Of a stretch of 64,000 bases of DNA, positions 30,029 through 38,448 are shown piece after piece. The translations under genes and the position numbers were made by a program. The stretch comes from CAWGHZ01 sp963822575 (GTDB lineage Bacteria; Pseudomonadota; Alphaproteobacteria; MPNO01; DASWLB01), in the NCBI GenBank assembly GCA_963822575.1, contig CAWGHZ010000002.1, positions 391,449-455,448 on the forward strand, written 5' to 3'. The notes beneath the pieces were generated by a model that saw nothing but the letters and a program-made list of their open reading frames with translations, was not told the origin of the DNA and did not search any database. The stretch's first letter is position 1. Every line of letters begins with the position of its first letter.

Positions 30029-30123
30029 TCGGCCGCTCCGCCGTGGGGGCCACAGTCCGCCAAAGCCCGCCGCGAGCCGCGGGCCGACCGGACGCATTCA
30101 CCGCCCGTTAGGGCTGGCGTGCG

Positions 30124-30507
30124 ATGCTCGTCCGGACGGAGGGCAGGATGCGCGTCGCGTTGCGCCATGCGGGGACCGACGACCTCAAGCTGATCGGCAC
30201 CGGTTGGAGCTGGTCGCTGTTCCTCGGCGCGGGGTTCCTCGGCCTGCCGCTGTTCTTCCGCGGGCTCGCGGCGTGGGGCACGGTGATGCTGGTGCTGTGG
30301 GTCGCCCAGCTCGCGCTGCCGTTCACGGCGAGCGGCAGTACGGGTTCGCTGGAATTGCTCGTCAACCTCGTGACGTTCGGCCTCTGCCTCTATCTGGGCT
30401 TCCGCGGCAATGCGCTCGCCGCCCGGCATCTGGCCGCCTGCGGCTACGAGCTGGCCGAGCCGGACAGTCCCCATGCCCGCTATGCCGCCGAAAGCTGGGG
30501 CATTTGA
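30124..30507 (+). CDS. Hypothetical membrane protein, DUF2628-like
   Basis: 127 aa with three hydrophobic segments (SLFLGAGFLGLPLFF, GTVMLVLWVAQLALPF and LELLVNLVTFGLCLYLGF) and a C-terminal GNALAARHLAACGYELAE, which resembles the conserved end of DUF2628 proteins. The start may be the ATG at 30124 or the one at 30148. Function unknown. Confidence 0.6.
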   Translation: MLVRTEGRMRVALRHAGTDDLKLIGTGWSWSLFLGAGFLGLPLFFRGLAAWGTVMLVLWVAQLALPFTASGSTGSLELLVNLVTFGLCLYLGFRGNALAARHLAACGYELAEPDSPHARYAAESWGI

Positions 30508-30591
30508 CCCTCGGCCGGCGAAGGCAACGTCGCCCTTGACCTGAGGAATAAAGTCCGTTATAGAGCGGTCGTTAGCGCGCCGCCCGGCATC

Positions 30592-30752
30592 CTGTCGCCT
30601 CAATGGCTTTTTCCGGCCGTTGGAGGCGACATTCGTTTTAAATCAAATGGTTGTGAGGGGACGTTCAGGCGACGTAGAGGCGACATGAGGCGACATACAG
30701 GCGACATTCAGGTTACATGAGGCGACATTGAGGTTACCCCGAGGCGACATGG
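30592..30752. repeat. Helically phased AGGCGACAT repeat array
   Basis: The 9-mer AGGCGACAT or a one- to three-base variant starts at 30624, 30667, 30678, 30688, 30699, 30710, 30720, 30731 and 30742. The last eight are spaced 11, 10, 11, 11, 10, 11, 11 bp, a mean of 10.7, and the isolated copy at 30624 is 43 bp (four turns) upstream. An inverted copy lies at 30592-30602. The spacing is not a multiple of three, so this is not coding. It fills most of the 330-bp gap before the GST gene at 30838. Confidence 0.85.
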
Positions 30753-30837
30753 ACGCGACCGCGCGATGTTTCGCCTTGCGCGGTGGGGCGCGCCAAGGGA
30801 AGGTGCGCGACCTTCGGCCCGTCCAACGGAGCGACAG

Positions 30838-31471
30838 ATGATCGACCTCTACACGTGGAACACCTCGAACGGCAAGAAGCCGCAGATCCTGCTGGAGGAG
30901 CTGGGCGTCCCCTACAACACCCACCCGATCGATATCGGCAAGGACGAGCAGTTCACCCCTGCCTACGTCAAGATCAACCCGAACTCCAAGATCCCGGCGA
31001 TCGTCGATTCCGAGGGGCCGGACGGCAAGCCGCTCACGTTGTTCGAGTCCGGCGCGATCCTGATGTATCTCGGCGAGAAGTTCGGCCGCCTCTTCCCCCA
31101 GGCGCCGCGCCAGAAGTGGGAAACCATCCAGTGGCTGATGTTCCAGATGGGCGGCATCGGCCCGATGTTCGGCCAGGCGCACCATTTCCGCCGCCAGGCG
31201 AAGGAGCAGATCCCCTACGCCATCGAGCGCTACACCAAGGAGACGCGCCGGCTGTGGGGCGTGCTGGACGCGCGCCTCAAGGACAATCGAGTGGCTGGCG
31301 GCGGGCGAGTACACCATCGCCGACATCGCCTGCTTCCCGTGGTGCCAGCGCCACGAATGGCAGGGGGTGAGCCTCGACGAGTTCCCCAACGCCAAGCGCT
31401 GGTACCGGACGCTCGAGGCGCGCCCGGCGGTGAGCCGCGGCGTCAACCCGCCCTACGCCCAGGCGGCGTAG
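30838..31471 (+). CDS. Glutathione S-transferase family protein (frameshifted)
   Basis: About 210 aa after repair. MIDLYTWNTSNGKKPQILLEELG starts the thioredoxin-like domain; INPNSKIPAIVD and LFESGAILMYLGEKFG follow. After RLWGVLDARLKD the frame breaks near 31288 and resumes as EWLAAGEYTIADIACFPW. The span is one base too long. This break does not fit the GANTC pattern seen in other genes. The ATG at 30838 has GGAG upstream. It resembles the YghU/ligE-like nu class more than the two GSTs near trkH. Confidence 0.8.
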
Positions 31472-31481
31472 GCGGGCCCGG

Positions 31482-31698
31482 TCAGGCGGGGACGGCGGGC
31501 GCCGGCGCGTCGACGGGAGCGCGACGGGGCAGGCCGCGGGCGGCGGCGATCGCCTCCTGCAGCGCCAGAAGCTCCGCCCGCGCCGTCTCGAGGGTCTTGC
31601 GCTCGCGCGCGTCCTCGCGGTCGGTGACCTCGATCTGGGCGAGCTTGATCTCGACAAGGTCGAGCAGAGTTCTCGATGGTGCGCCGGGAAAATTTCAT
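31482..31698 (-). CDS. Small coiled-coil protein (frameshifted)
   Basis: Reads MKFSRRTIEN to about 31670, then in the next frame LLDLVEIKLAQIEVTDRED and a heptad-rich ERKTLETARAELLALQEAI, ending in a Pro/Ala tail. The span is 217 bases, one too many. Deleting one base in GAGTTC 31667-31672 gives 71 aa without interruption. Function unknown. Confidence 0.55.
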
Positions 31699-31763
31699 GG
31701 CCCCTCCGAAGCTCGAATTCGACAGGGGGACGGTTAACGTTTGATGAAAGGGAAGGGACCCGC

Positions 31764-32318
31764 ATGAGCCGCATCGTACCGGTCGACGTCACGAAGCCGG
31801 AGACGCTGACCAAGGACCAGCGCCGCGTGTACGACGAGATGATGGCGGGGCCGCGCGGCCACGTCACCGGCCCGTTCCCCTATCTCCTCAACAACCCGGC
31901 GATCTGCGACCCGGTGCAGACGCTCGGCGCCTACTGCCGGTTCGGCTCGTCCTTGCCGCGCAAGGTGATGGAGCTCGCCGTGCTGGTTACGGCGCGCCAC
32001 TGGAACGCCTATTACGAATGGGGCGCGCACGCGCCGCTCGCCCGCAAGGAGGGCGCCATCGACGCCACGGTCGAGGCGGTCGCGCACCGCCGCCGGCCCG
32101 AGGGCGACGCCGACGCCGCGCTGGTGTGGGATATCGTGACCACGCTGATCGACAAGCGTGGCCTCGACGACGCGCTCTACGCCAGGGGCAAGGCGCGCTT
32201 CGGCGAGGGGGGCATGATGGACCTCGCCACGACCGTCGGCTATTACGGGCTCCTCGCCCAGCTGTTCAACATCTTCGCCGTCGGCGCGCCCGAGAGCTTC
32301 GAGAAGCTGCCGGCCTAG
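31764..32318 (+). CDS. Carboxymuconolactone decarboxylase (CMD) family protein
   Basis: 184 aa. The helical CMD/AhpD fold is recognisable from SSLPRKVMELAVLVTARHWNA and YEWGAHAPLARKEG. The catalytic CXXC of AhpD is absent, so it is of the decarboxylase rather than the peroxidase-partner type. AAGGGAAGGG precedes the ATG. Its stop overlaps the stop of the convergent membrane-protein gene by 4 bases. Confidence 0.85.
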   Translation: MSRIVPVDVTKPETLTKDQRRVYDEMMAGPRGHVTGPFPYLLNNPAICDPVQTLGAYCRFGSSLPRKVMELAVLVTARHWNAYYEWGAHAPLARKEGAIDATVEAVAHRRRPEGDADAALVWDIVTTLIDKRGLDDALYARGKARFGEGGMMDLATTVGYYGLLAQLFNIFAVGAPESFEKLPA

Positions 32319-33877
32319 CGCGGCGCCATCGCCCGGCGATACGCCGCGATGCGGTCGAGGATCGCATCGCGGAGCGGCGAGTCGCGCCGCATGTAAAGCG
32401 CGAAGGGCGGGGCCTCGACGCGCACGTAGTGGCGGGCGAGGTCCGGCTGGCGGGCGAGCCGGGCGTAGCCGTACTCGTCGGGCGGATCGATCCACACGTC
32501 GGGCAGGCCGTAGCGGTCGAGCACATAGGTCCGGAATGTCCGGTCGAAGTCCGGCCTGAAGCGGTTGCGGGCGATGAACGCGTCGTTAAGCCCGGCGACG
32601 TCGAGGAAGCGCGCGCCGCTGTAGTACGGGATCGCGCCGGCCTCGCTGTATGCGATGGAGAGGCCCGGAAGGCTGGCCAAGGCTCTGCCAAGGGCGATGT
32701 ACGGCCGCAGCGGTGCGTCGGCCACGGCCATCTTGACCACGTAGAACGTGCCGACGTTGGCGCCGATCATGATCGCGATCAGCGCTGCGGCGGCGAGCTT
32801 CGCCACCGCCGACCGGCTCGCCTCCGCCACCGCATGGTCGATCGCTGGGATCAGGGCGGCCACCGCCGCGACCGCGAGGGGCGCCATCAGCGGCGCCTTG
32901 AAGCGCCACTCGAAACCCATCACCGGCACCACCCCGAACATGTAAAGGAAGAACGCGCCGGCGGCGGCGAGCCCCGCCCAGACGACCGGCTTCTGGCTGC
33001 GCGGCCGGACCAGCACACCGACGGCGATGGCCAGCAGAAGCGGCGCGACGTGACTCACGAAACCGGACTGCGCGTTGAACACCCATCGGGCGAGGCGTCC
33101 CGTCCGGGTAATTCGCTCTGGCCCGAGCTTCATGTAGGCCGGCAGCGGCAGCACCGCCCCGAACGTCGCGAGCTTCCAGGCGAGATACGCGGCGATCAGC
33201 AGTGCGAGCGGCGCCGCGTACCAGAGCGCCGCGCGCATGAGGTCGGCGCGTTTCAGCCCCGCGGGCAGCGCGATCACCGCGGTGCCGACGACGATCGGCA
33301 GGATCGCGTCGGCCCGCGTCAGCAGCGCAACGAACGACAGCGCGGCGAGCGCCAGGAGGCGGGGGGCGAGCGCCGGCTCGCGCCACGCCCACAGCACCGC
33401 CGCGCCGGCGAGCTCGGCCATGACGAGGCTCGTCTCCATACCGGAGATGGCGTGGCGCGCAGGGATCGGCGACAGCGCGAGGGCGAGCGGCGCGAGCCCG
33501 GCGAGCCAGCGAAGCGGCGGCGCCAGGGCCAGCCGCGTCGCGATCCCGACGAGCAGCAGCGCGAGGGAAGTGCAGCCGAGCCCCAGCGTCACCGCGACGC
33601 GCGGAATCGCCGCGCCGCTGACGAGGTGCCCGGCGGCGAGCAGCACGACCCACAGCGTCGACGAGAACCCTTCCACCGGCGTGCCGCCGGCATCCCACGC
33701 GAAGCCCTGTCCGGCGGCCAGGTTCTGCGCGTACCGGAACAGGATGAACGTGTCGTCGACGAACCCGCCGTGGAGGTAGACGGTCGCGGTCGCGACCAGG
33801 ATCGCGACGGCGCCGGCGAGGCTGGCGAGTTCGAGGACGAGCCCCGCCCCCGCCGGCGACCGCGCGACGCTCGCCAT
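32315..33877 (-). CDS. Polytopic GT-C type glycosyltransferase-like membrane protein
   Basis: 520 aa with about ten membrane helices. After helix 1 comes VDDTFILFRYAQNLAAGQGF and GTPVEGFSSTLW, the 'DD-x(4)-RYA-N' loop of lipid-linked sugar transferases (GT-C fold, AftB/ArnT-like), where the Asp residues are catalytic. A soluble C-terminal domain of about 100 residues follows. The sugar and acceptor are unknown. It lies 9 bp after the VOC gene on the same strand. Confidence 0.72.
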   Translation of the reverse strand: MASVARSPAGAGLVLELASLAGAVAILVATATVYLHGGFVDDTFILFRYAQNLAAGQGFAWDAGGTPVEGFSSTLWVVLLAAGHLVSGAAIPRVAVTLGLGCTSLALLLVGIATRLALAPPLRWLAGLAPLALALSPIPARHAISGMETSLVMAELAGAAVLWAWREPALAPRLLALAALSFVALLTRADAILPIVVGTAVIALPAGLKRADLMRAALWYAAPLALLIAAYLAWKLATFGAVLPLPAYMKLGPERITRTGRLARWVFNAQSGFVSHVAPLLLAIAVGVLVRPRSQKPVVWAGLAAAGAFFLYMFGVVPVMGFEWRFKAPLMAPLAVAAVAALIPAIDHAVAEASRSAVAKLAAAALIAIMIGANVGTFYVVKMAVADAPLRPYIALGRALASLPGLSIAYSEAGAIPYYSGARFLDVAGLNDAFIARNRFRPDFDRTFRTYVLDRYGLPDVWIDPPDEYGYARLARQPDLARHYVRVEAPPFALYMRRDSPLRDAILDRIAAYRRAMAPR

Positions 33878-33886
33878 CGGGCCCCT

Positions 33887-34450
33887 CTAGGCGCCGCGCC
33901 GCGCCGCGGCCGACCGCGCGAGCTTCGCCGCCGTCTCCGCGGCGTATTCGTCCATCGGCTTCAGGGTCGGCTTGTCGCGGATCAGCTCCTGCGTCTGCCG
34001 CACGATCTCGTCCTCGGCGAGCGCCAGGTCGATGGGAACGCCGAAGGGCTGCGCGACGTGCCACGGCGTGTCGCAATAGACCTCGGACCGGTTGCCTTCC
34101 GGGTCGTGGAAATAGACGCTCCATGCATTGCCGTGGGTAATGCCGCGTATGTCGGTCACCGGCTCGGCGAGCAGCGCGGCGTGGTAGGCGCGCACGCTGG
34201 CGAGCGAGTTGGTCTTGAACGAGATCTGCTGCAGGATGTTGAAGTCGATCTCCTTGGGCCTTCCCTCCTGCATCACGAGCTGGTGATGCGAGCCCGCATC
34301 GAGCGTGAGGAAGGCGATGCGCGAGCCGCGCGCCTCGCCCCGGTCGGACACGAGGAACCCGTAAAGCCTTGTGTAGAAGTCGACCATCCTATCGAGGTCG
34401 TGCACCCAGAGCCCCATGTGGGTGAGCTTCACCTGCGGCAGCGTCGGCAT
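33887..34450 (-). CDS. VOC-family extradiol-type dioxygenase/glyoxalase
   Basis: 187 aa from the ATG at 34450, preceded by AAGGAGGGAG. Likely metal ligands are the His of LTHMGLWVHDLDRMVDFY, the His pair of AGSHHQLVM and the Glu of HDPEGNRSEVYCD, the 2-His-1-Glu layout of catechol dioxygenases. The frame is open upstream to 34570 but that part lies in a repeat. The last 40 residues are a charged helical tail. Confidence 0.85.
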   Translation of the reverse strand: MPTLPQVKLTHMGLWVHDLDRMVDFYTRLYGFLVSDRGEARGSRIAFLTLDAGSHHQLVMQEGRPKEIDFNILQQISFKTNSLASVRAYHAALLAEPVTDIRGITHGNAWSVYFHDPEGNRSEVYCDTPWHVAQPFGVPIDLALAEDEIVRQTQELIRDKPTLKPMDEYAAETAAKLARSAAARRGA

Positions 34451-34545
34451 GGCTCCCTCCTTCGCACGTGGTCCCGAAAAGCTAGAGCCGAATGGCCAAT
34501 TTTGGAAGGCGAACCACAGAGATTCAGAACGTCGAAAAATTTGAT

Positions 34546-34618
34546 CGTCATTGCGAGCGAAGTGAAGCAATCCAGTGTCCGCCTGGATTGCTTCGTCGCT
34601 GCGCGCCTCGCAATGACG
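34546..34618. repeat. REP-like palindromic intergenic repeat, copy 2
   Basis: The ends CGTCATTGCGAG and CTCGCAATGACG are perfect inverted repeats. Inside, AAGCAATCCAG pairs with CTGGATTGCTT, forming a cruciform-like element of 73 bp. The ends match the repeat at 18514-18634, which carries an extra inner hairpin. Confidence 0.8.
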
Positions 34619-34643
34619 GGACCCCCCGTGCCTCTGCGGTGGA

Positions 34644-35618
34644 TCACACCTCCAGCACGACGGAGCCGGTGGTCCGGCGCTGGGCGAGGTCCTCGTGCGC
34701 CCGGGCCGCCTCGCGCAGGGGATAGGCGTGGCTGACCTCGATCTTCACCGTGCCGTCCGCGACCGCGGCGAACAGCGCGCGCGCGTTGGCGGCGAATTCG
34801 TCGGGTGTCGCGGTGTAGTGCGGCAGGCTCGGGTGGGTGAGGTAGATCGAGCCGAGCTGGCCGAGCCGGCGCGGCGGCACGGGATCGGGGTCGCCCGAGG
34901 CCTCGCCGAACGAGGCCAGGATGCCGCGCCGCGCGACGCAGGCGAGCGAGCCCTCGAACGTCGCCTTGCCGATCGAGTCGTAGACGACCGGGCAGCCGGC
35001 GCCGCCTGTCACTTCCTTGACCTTCGCCACGAAATCGTCGCGCCCCAGCACCAGTGGATGATGGCAGCCATGGGCGCGCGCCACCTTGGACTTGGCGTCG
35101 GAGCCGACGGTGCCGATCACCGTCGCGCCCAACGCCTTCGCCCACTGGCAGAGGATCAGACCGACCCCGCCGGCCGCGGCGTGCACCAGGATCGTGTCGC
35201 CGGGCTTCACGCGATAGGTCTCGAACAGCAAGTAGCGCGCCGTCATGCCGCGCACCATCATCGACGCGGCGGTGCGGCCGTCGATGGCGTCAGGCAGGGC
35301 GGCCACCCGCCAGGCGGGCACCACGCGATGGGTGGCGTAGGCGTTGTCCGGCCCGCCGCAGGAAGCGGCGCGCTGGCCAACTGCAAGGTGTACGACTCCC
35401 GGCCCCACCGCCTCGATCGTGCCCGCCCCCTCGATGCCGAGCCCGGTCGGCAGCGTCGCGGCGTGCTGGCCGCGGCGGACCAGGATGTCACGAAAGTTGA
35501 CCGCGACGGCGGTCTGGCGGATCAGCACCTCGCCGGGCCCGGGCGCCGACGGCGCAAACTCCTCCCAGCGCAGCACCTCCGGCCCGCCGGTCTCGTGGAT
35601 GCGGAACCGATAGGCCAT
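34644..35618 (-). CDS. NADPH:quinone oxidoreductase-like zinc-independent MDR protein
   Basis: 324 aa. MDR fold without the zinc lobes: MAYRFRIHETGGPEVLRWEE, then VNFRDILVRRGQ, GLGIEGAGTIEAVG, the nucleotide motif HAAAGGVGLILCQWAK and YDSIGKATFE. This matches the QorA-type quinone reductases, which reduce quinones or enals with NADPH. It is followed downstream by the VOC gene after the REP-like repeat. Confidence 0.92.
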   Translation of the reverse strand: MAYRFRIHETGGPEVLRWEEFAPSAPGPGEVLIRQTAVAVNFRDILVRRGQHAATLPTGLGIEGAGTIEAVGPGVVHLAVGQRAASCGGPDNAYATHRVVPAWRVAALPDAIDGRTAASMMVRGMTARYLLFETYRVKPGDTILVHAAAGGVGLILCQWAKALGATVIGTVGSDAKSKVARAHGCHHPLVLGRDDFVAKVKEVTGGAGCPVVYDSIGKATFEGSLACVARRGILASFGEASGDPDPVPPRRLGQLGSIYLTHPSLPHYTATPDEFAANARALFAAVADGTVKIEVSHAYPLREAARAHEDLAQRRTTGSVVLEV

Positions 35619-35630
35619 GGGCCGATGCGA

Positions 35631-36221
35631 TCAGCCGGTGCGAGCTCGGCGGCGGGCGCGCTGCCGTCCGACCGCGCCGAAGGCCAGCAGCCCCGCGCCC
35701 AGGATGGTCAACGTCGCCGGTTCCGGTACGGCGGCGGGTGCAAACGAAACGAGGTGAAAATAATCCCCGTCGTTGTTTTCGAATGAAACCAGTGCGTTCG
35801 AATAAAAACTGCCCACGTCGAAGCTGAAATCCCCGTTTGTCCCGTCGCCCCAAGTGCCGCCTCCGGCGGGCTGGCCCACCAGCTCTTTCGTCAGGTCAAC
35901 GCCATCCCTGAACCAGTAGAACGTCGTGAAATCCATCAACTGATAGATTCCATTTCCACTCTGTGCACCGGTGACGGTCAGTGTGAACACCGAGATTCCC
36001 AACGTGGTCGCTGAAACACCGTTGCTCGGGTCCGGGGCAGCTAGCAGCGTTGCGGGGTCGAGGATGAGCACGCCGGTCGCCGTGGCGCTGCTGCTCATAT
36101 CGCCGGGTTCCCACACGAGATTGTACGTCACGAGTCCGGCATCCGCCCGTGACGCGCCGCCAATAGTTACAACGCAGGCTAAAACGGCAGCGCCAACCGC
36201 GCCGCGAAGCGTCTTGAACAT
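35631..36221 (-). CDS. PEP-CTERM exported protein
   Basis: 196 aa from the ATG at 36221. A signal peptide (MFKTLRGAVGAAVLACVVTI..ADA) is followed by a beta-rich, Asn/Gly/Asp-rich domain, and the C-terminus is the sorting signal: VPEPATLTIL, a hydrophobic stretch and a terminal RQRARRRAR cluster. Such proteins are anchored or processed by an exosortase, usually in organisms that make exopolysaccharide. GC is lower than in its neighbours. No exosortase gene is in the window. Confidence 0.85.
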   Translation of the reverse strand: MFKTLRGAVGAAVLACVVTIGGASRADAGLVTYNLVWEPGDMSSSATATGVLILDPATLLAAPDPSNGVSATTLGISVFTLTVTGAQSGNGIYQLMDFTTFYWFRDGVDLTKELVGQPAGGGTWGDGTNGDFSFDVGSFYSNALVSFENNDGDYFHLVSFAPAAVPEPATLTILGAGLLAFGAVGRQRARRRARTG

Positions 36222-36358
36222 CGAACTGGCCCCCACTGCCCCCAGTATGCACGCAAAATCGAGCATACCATGGTTCGGGCCCGAGCCGACAGACTCATAG
36301 GGTTTGACGTGCCGCTCCGCGCTTCCGATACTTGGCGCGTCAAGTAGGGAGTGACGCG

Positions 36359-37594
36359 ATGGCAACGCAGGAACGCGCCAAGCTTGGCACCTCGGCGATG
36401 CTGACGACGCCCGCCGACACCAAGATTACGGACGACGAGCTGCCGATGGGCCGCTCGGATCTGCGCGACCGCATCCCTGTGCTTGGGCTCCGCGAATACT
36501 GGTATCCGGCGATCCGCGAGTCCAAGGTCGGCCGGAAGAAGCCGGTCATGGTCAAGATGCTGGGCGACGACATCTGCCTGTTCCGCGGCGCCTCGGGCAA
36601 GGTGGTGGCGCTCCACAACGCCTGTCCGCATCGCGGCGCCATGCTGTCGCGCGGCAGTTGCGAGTTCCGCGGCCACCTTGCCTGCTTCTATCACGGCTTC
36701 GTCTTCGACGAGCGCGGCGAGTGCGTGGCGGCGCTGGGGGAGGGGCCGAACTCGCCGATGCCCGGCCAGATCCGCGCGCGCACCTATCCGACCGCGACGC
36801 TCAAGGGCGTGGTGTTCGTGTGGATGGGCGAGGGCGAGCCCGTGGCGCTCGAGGAGAACATCCCGGAGGAGTTCTTCCAGGACGAGAAGATCGTGCTCGA
36901 CTGGGCCACCGTGTGGCACCAGAACTGGCGGCCCTGCTTCGAGAACTCGTTCGACAGCCACGTGCGGTATCTCCACCGCAACTCGGCGCTCCTGCTGATG
37001 AAGGCGATCTACCCGCCGCACTTCCCGCCGGGGCGGCCGAAGCGCATCGGCAAGCACCGCCTCGTTCCGACGCGGCCGCTGCACGACCTCTCGCCGATCG
37101 ACCAGGAGTATTTCGCCGGCCTCAAGGCCAAGTGGCCGCGCACGCGCTACCGCCGGCTGTGGACCTGGATCTTCGACATCGTGCGCCTGCCGTTCGCACG
37201 CTTCCCGGTCTACAATCCGTCGGAGGACTGGGACACCGGCCAGCATCTGCCCTGCATGGTGCGCATCAACTACCAGACGCACATGTGGACGCGCTGGGCC
37301 GTGCCGGTCGACGAGAAGACGACGCGGATGTTCTATTTCCACATGGCGAAGCGCACGACATGGTGGGGCCGCGCCTACGAATGGTGCGCCTACCATTTCT
37401 ATCATCACTGGGTGATGGACCGGAATTTCTCGGCGCAGGACCGCCCGGCGGCCGTGTACGCCTATTACGACCGGCCCGAATACCTCGCCCCGACCGATGC
37501 GCAGCTCGTGCAGTGGCGCCGGTTCCTGCTGGGCGCGCGCGGGATGCCGGGCGAAAAGCCAGGCGCCGCGGCGCCGGAGCGGGCCGCGGAGTAG
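36359..37594 (+). CDS. Rieske [2Fe-2S] ring-hydroxylating oxygenase-like protein
   Basis: 411 aa from the ATG at 36359. The Rieske cluster ligands are Cys89, His91, Cys109 and His112 (CPHRGAM and CFYHG). A C-terminal catalytic domain follows, with FENSFDSHVRYLHRN as the likely mononuclear-iron segment (D..H...H). It resembles oxygenases acting on aromatic or sterol-like substrates. The gene ends 66 bp before the left att site of the tRNA-Ser element, so it is chromosomal flank, not cargo. Confidence 0.87.
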   Translation: MATQERAKLGTSAMLTTPADTKITDDELPMGRSDLRDRIPVLGLREYWYPAIRESKVGRKKPVMVKMLGDDICLFRGASGKVVALHNACPHRGAMLSRGSCEFRGHLACFYHGFVFDERGECVAALGEGPNSPMPGQIRARTYPTATLKGVVFVWMGEGEPVALEENIPEEFFQDEKIVLDWATVWHQNWRPCFENSFDSHVRYLHRNSALLLMKAIYPPHFPPGRPKRIGKHRLVPTRPLHDLSPIDQEYFAGLKAKWPRTRYRRLWTWIFDIVRLPFARFPVYNPSEDWDTGQHLPCMVRINYQTHMWTRWAVPVDEKTTRMFYFHMAKRTTWWGRAYEWCAYHFYHHWVMDRNFSAQDRPAAVYAYYDRPEYLAPTDAQLVQWRRFLLGARGMPGEKPGAAAPERAAE

Positions 37595-37660
37595 GGCGGG
37601 CCGCGCAACGTTGACACCGCCCGCCGCGCGCCGCTAGAAGGGCCGCGACCGCGCTTGGAT

Positions 37661-37702
37661 GGAGAGGTGGCCGAGCGGCTTAAGGCGGCGGTTTGCTAAA
37701 CC
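37661..37702 (+). repeat. attL: 5' fragment of tRNA-Ser left by integration
   Basis: 42 bp identical to the first 42 bases of the intact tRNA-Ser(GCT) at 49058. It runs from the first acceptor-stem base through the anticodon loop and ends in the anticodon stem (CTAAACC), after which the sequences diverge. It is not a functional tRNA, because the T arm and the 3' acceptor strand are missing. Confidence 0.93.
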
Positions 37703-37817
37703 ACCAAGTAACGCCCCCGTCCACTTCTCCTTACTTCCAAACGCTCGGATTTCTGCGGTTTCAAAGCGCCCGCAAGGCGTCAACGCCCCGTTCCGCTTCC
37801 CTCCGCCTCACACTCTC

Positions 37818-37837
37818 GATACCAATTCAGATACCAA
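37818..37837 (+). repeat. Paired GATACCAA motif, left end of element
   Basis: GATACCAA at 37818-37825 and 37830-37837, 12 bp apart start to start, about 115 bp inside attL. The same paired motif occurs near the right end and at 44602, so it may be an arm-type integrase or excisionase site. Confidence 0.5.
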
Positions 37838-37901
37838 GTGCTAGGCTCACAAGCCTTGGCGCTGATTTGGCACCGAACGTGGCACTGAAAGGGGAAGGGG
37901 C

Positions 37902-38315
37902 ATGGCGGACATCTATGAGAGACTTTGGTGCGTCCATTGCAAGGCCCACTCGATAATGGCCCGTATCGATGCTGCCCCCGAAGCAACGGTAAGGTGCGAA
38001 AACTGCAAGGCAACGATAACGAAGGAGACGGCTCTGTTTCATACCAGGGATGCCGACAAGCAGCCGATAAGGCACCCGACCACGACGACGCGATCCGATT
38101 CGCGCTCTCTAGCTCGCGTCCGCGTCCGCACGGGGGCGGGGGCGATCCAGCTCCCGCTCGACGGCGAGGCGCACGATTTCTTCGGGACTCACCCGATCTC
38201 GGCCGCGCGCTTCCGCAGCCGGCAGCGCGTGGCACCGTTGAAAAGAAACAGGACTTCCAGGTCGGAGCGATCGAGCATGGCGGGATTGCACCGTACGAAG
38301 GTTTCAATCCCGTAA
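37902..38315 (+). CDS. Hypothetical small zinc-ribbon protein
   Basis: 137 aa if read to the first stop. The first 60 residues look real: ERLWCVHCKAHSIMARIDA and TVRCENCKATITKETALF give two CXXC pairs, a small zinc ribbon. The Ser/Arg-rich remainder overlaps a possible gene on the other strand, so the true end may be earlier if a frameshift is present. Function unknown. Confidence 0.4.
   Translation: MADIYERLWCVHCKAHSIMARIDAAPEATVRCENCKATITKETALFHTRDADKQPIRHPTTTTRSDSRSLARVRVRTGAGAIQLPLDGEAHDFFGTHPISAARFRSRQRVAPLKRNRTSRSERSSMAGLHRTKVSIP
38109..38278 (-). CDS. Possible ribbon-helix-helix-like small protein (frameshifted)
   Basis: Reads MLDRSDLEVLFLFNGATR then RLRKRAAEIG in one frame and VSPEEIVRLAVERELDRP in the next. 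Adding one G to the G-run near 38189 would give a 56-aa protein with an RHH/CopG-like second half. It could be an antitoxin for the PemK-like toxin nearby, but it is on the opposite strand and the coding call is weak. Confidence 0.3.
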
Positions 38316-38448
38316 AGGGATGGCCCTCTGCGGCTCGCCGCGCACTCGGACCAGCGGCTCCCGGTTTGACGGCGAAGGGGGCCAGCCAAGAAGGTGACTG
38401 CGCGGGCGATGAACAAGCAGGAAGCGGCGAATTACTCACCCCGTTATC

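Noticed and set aside
30592..30752. CRISPR array
   Set aside because: Units are only 9 bp with 1-2 bp between them, no unique spacers and no cas genes.
30838..31471. The GST frameshift as another GANTC-type error
   Set aside because: No single-base deletion near 31288 leaves GANTC while restoring the frame; cause left open.
32018..34735. A 905-codon open frame on the plus strand
   Set aside because: Antisense shadow of the membrane protein and VOC genes; high-GC DNA leaves such frames open. Composition is Arg/His/Glu-rich without any domain.
37661..37702. A second functional tRNA-Ser gene
   Set aside because: Only the 5' half is present; the sequence after the anticodon stem cannot form a variable arm, T arm or acceptor stem.
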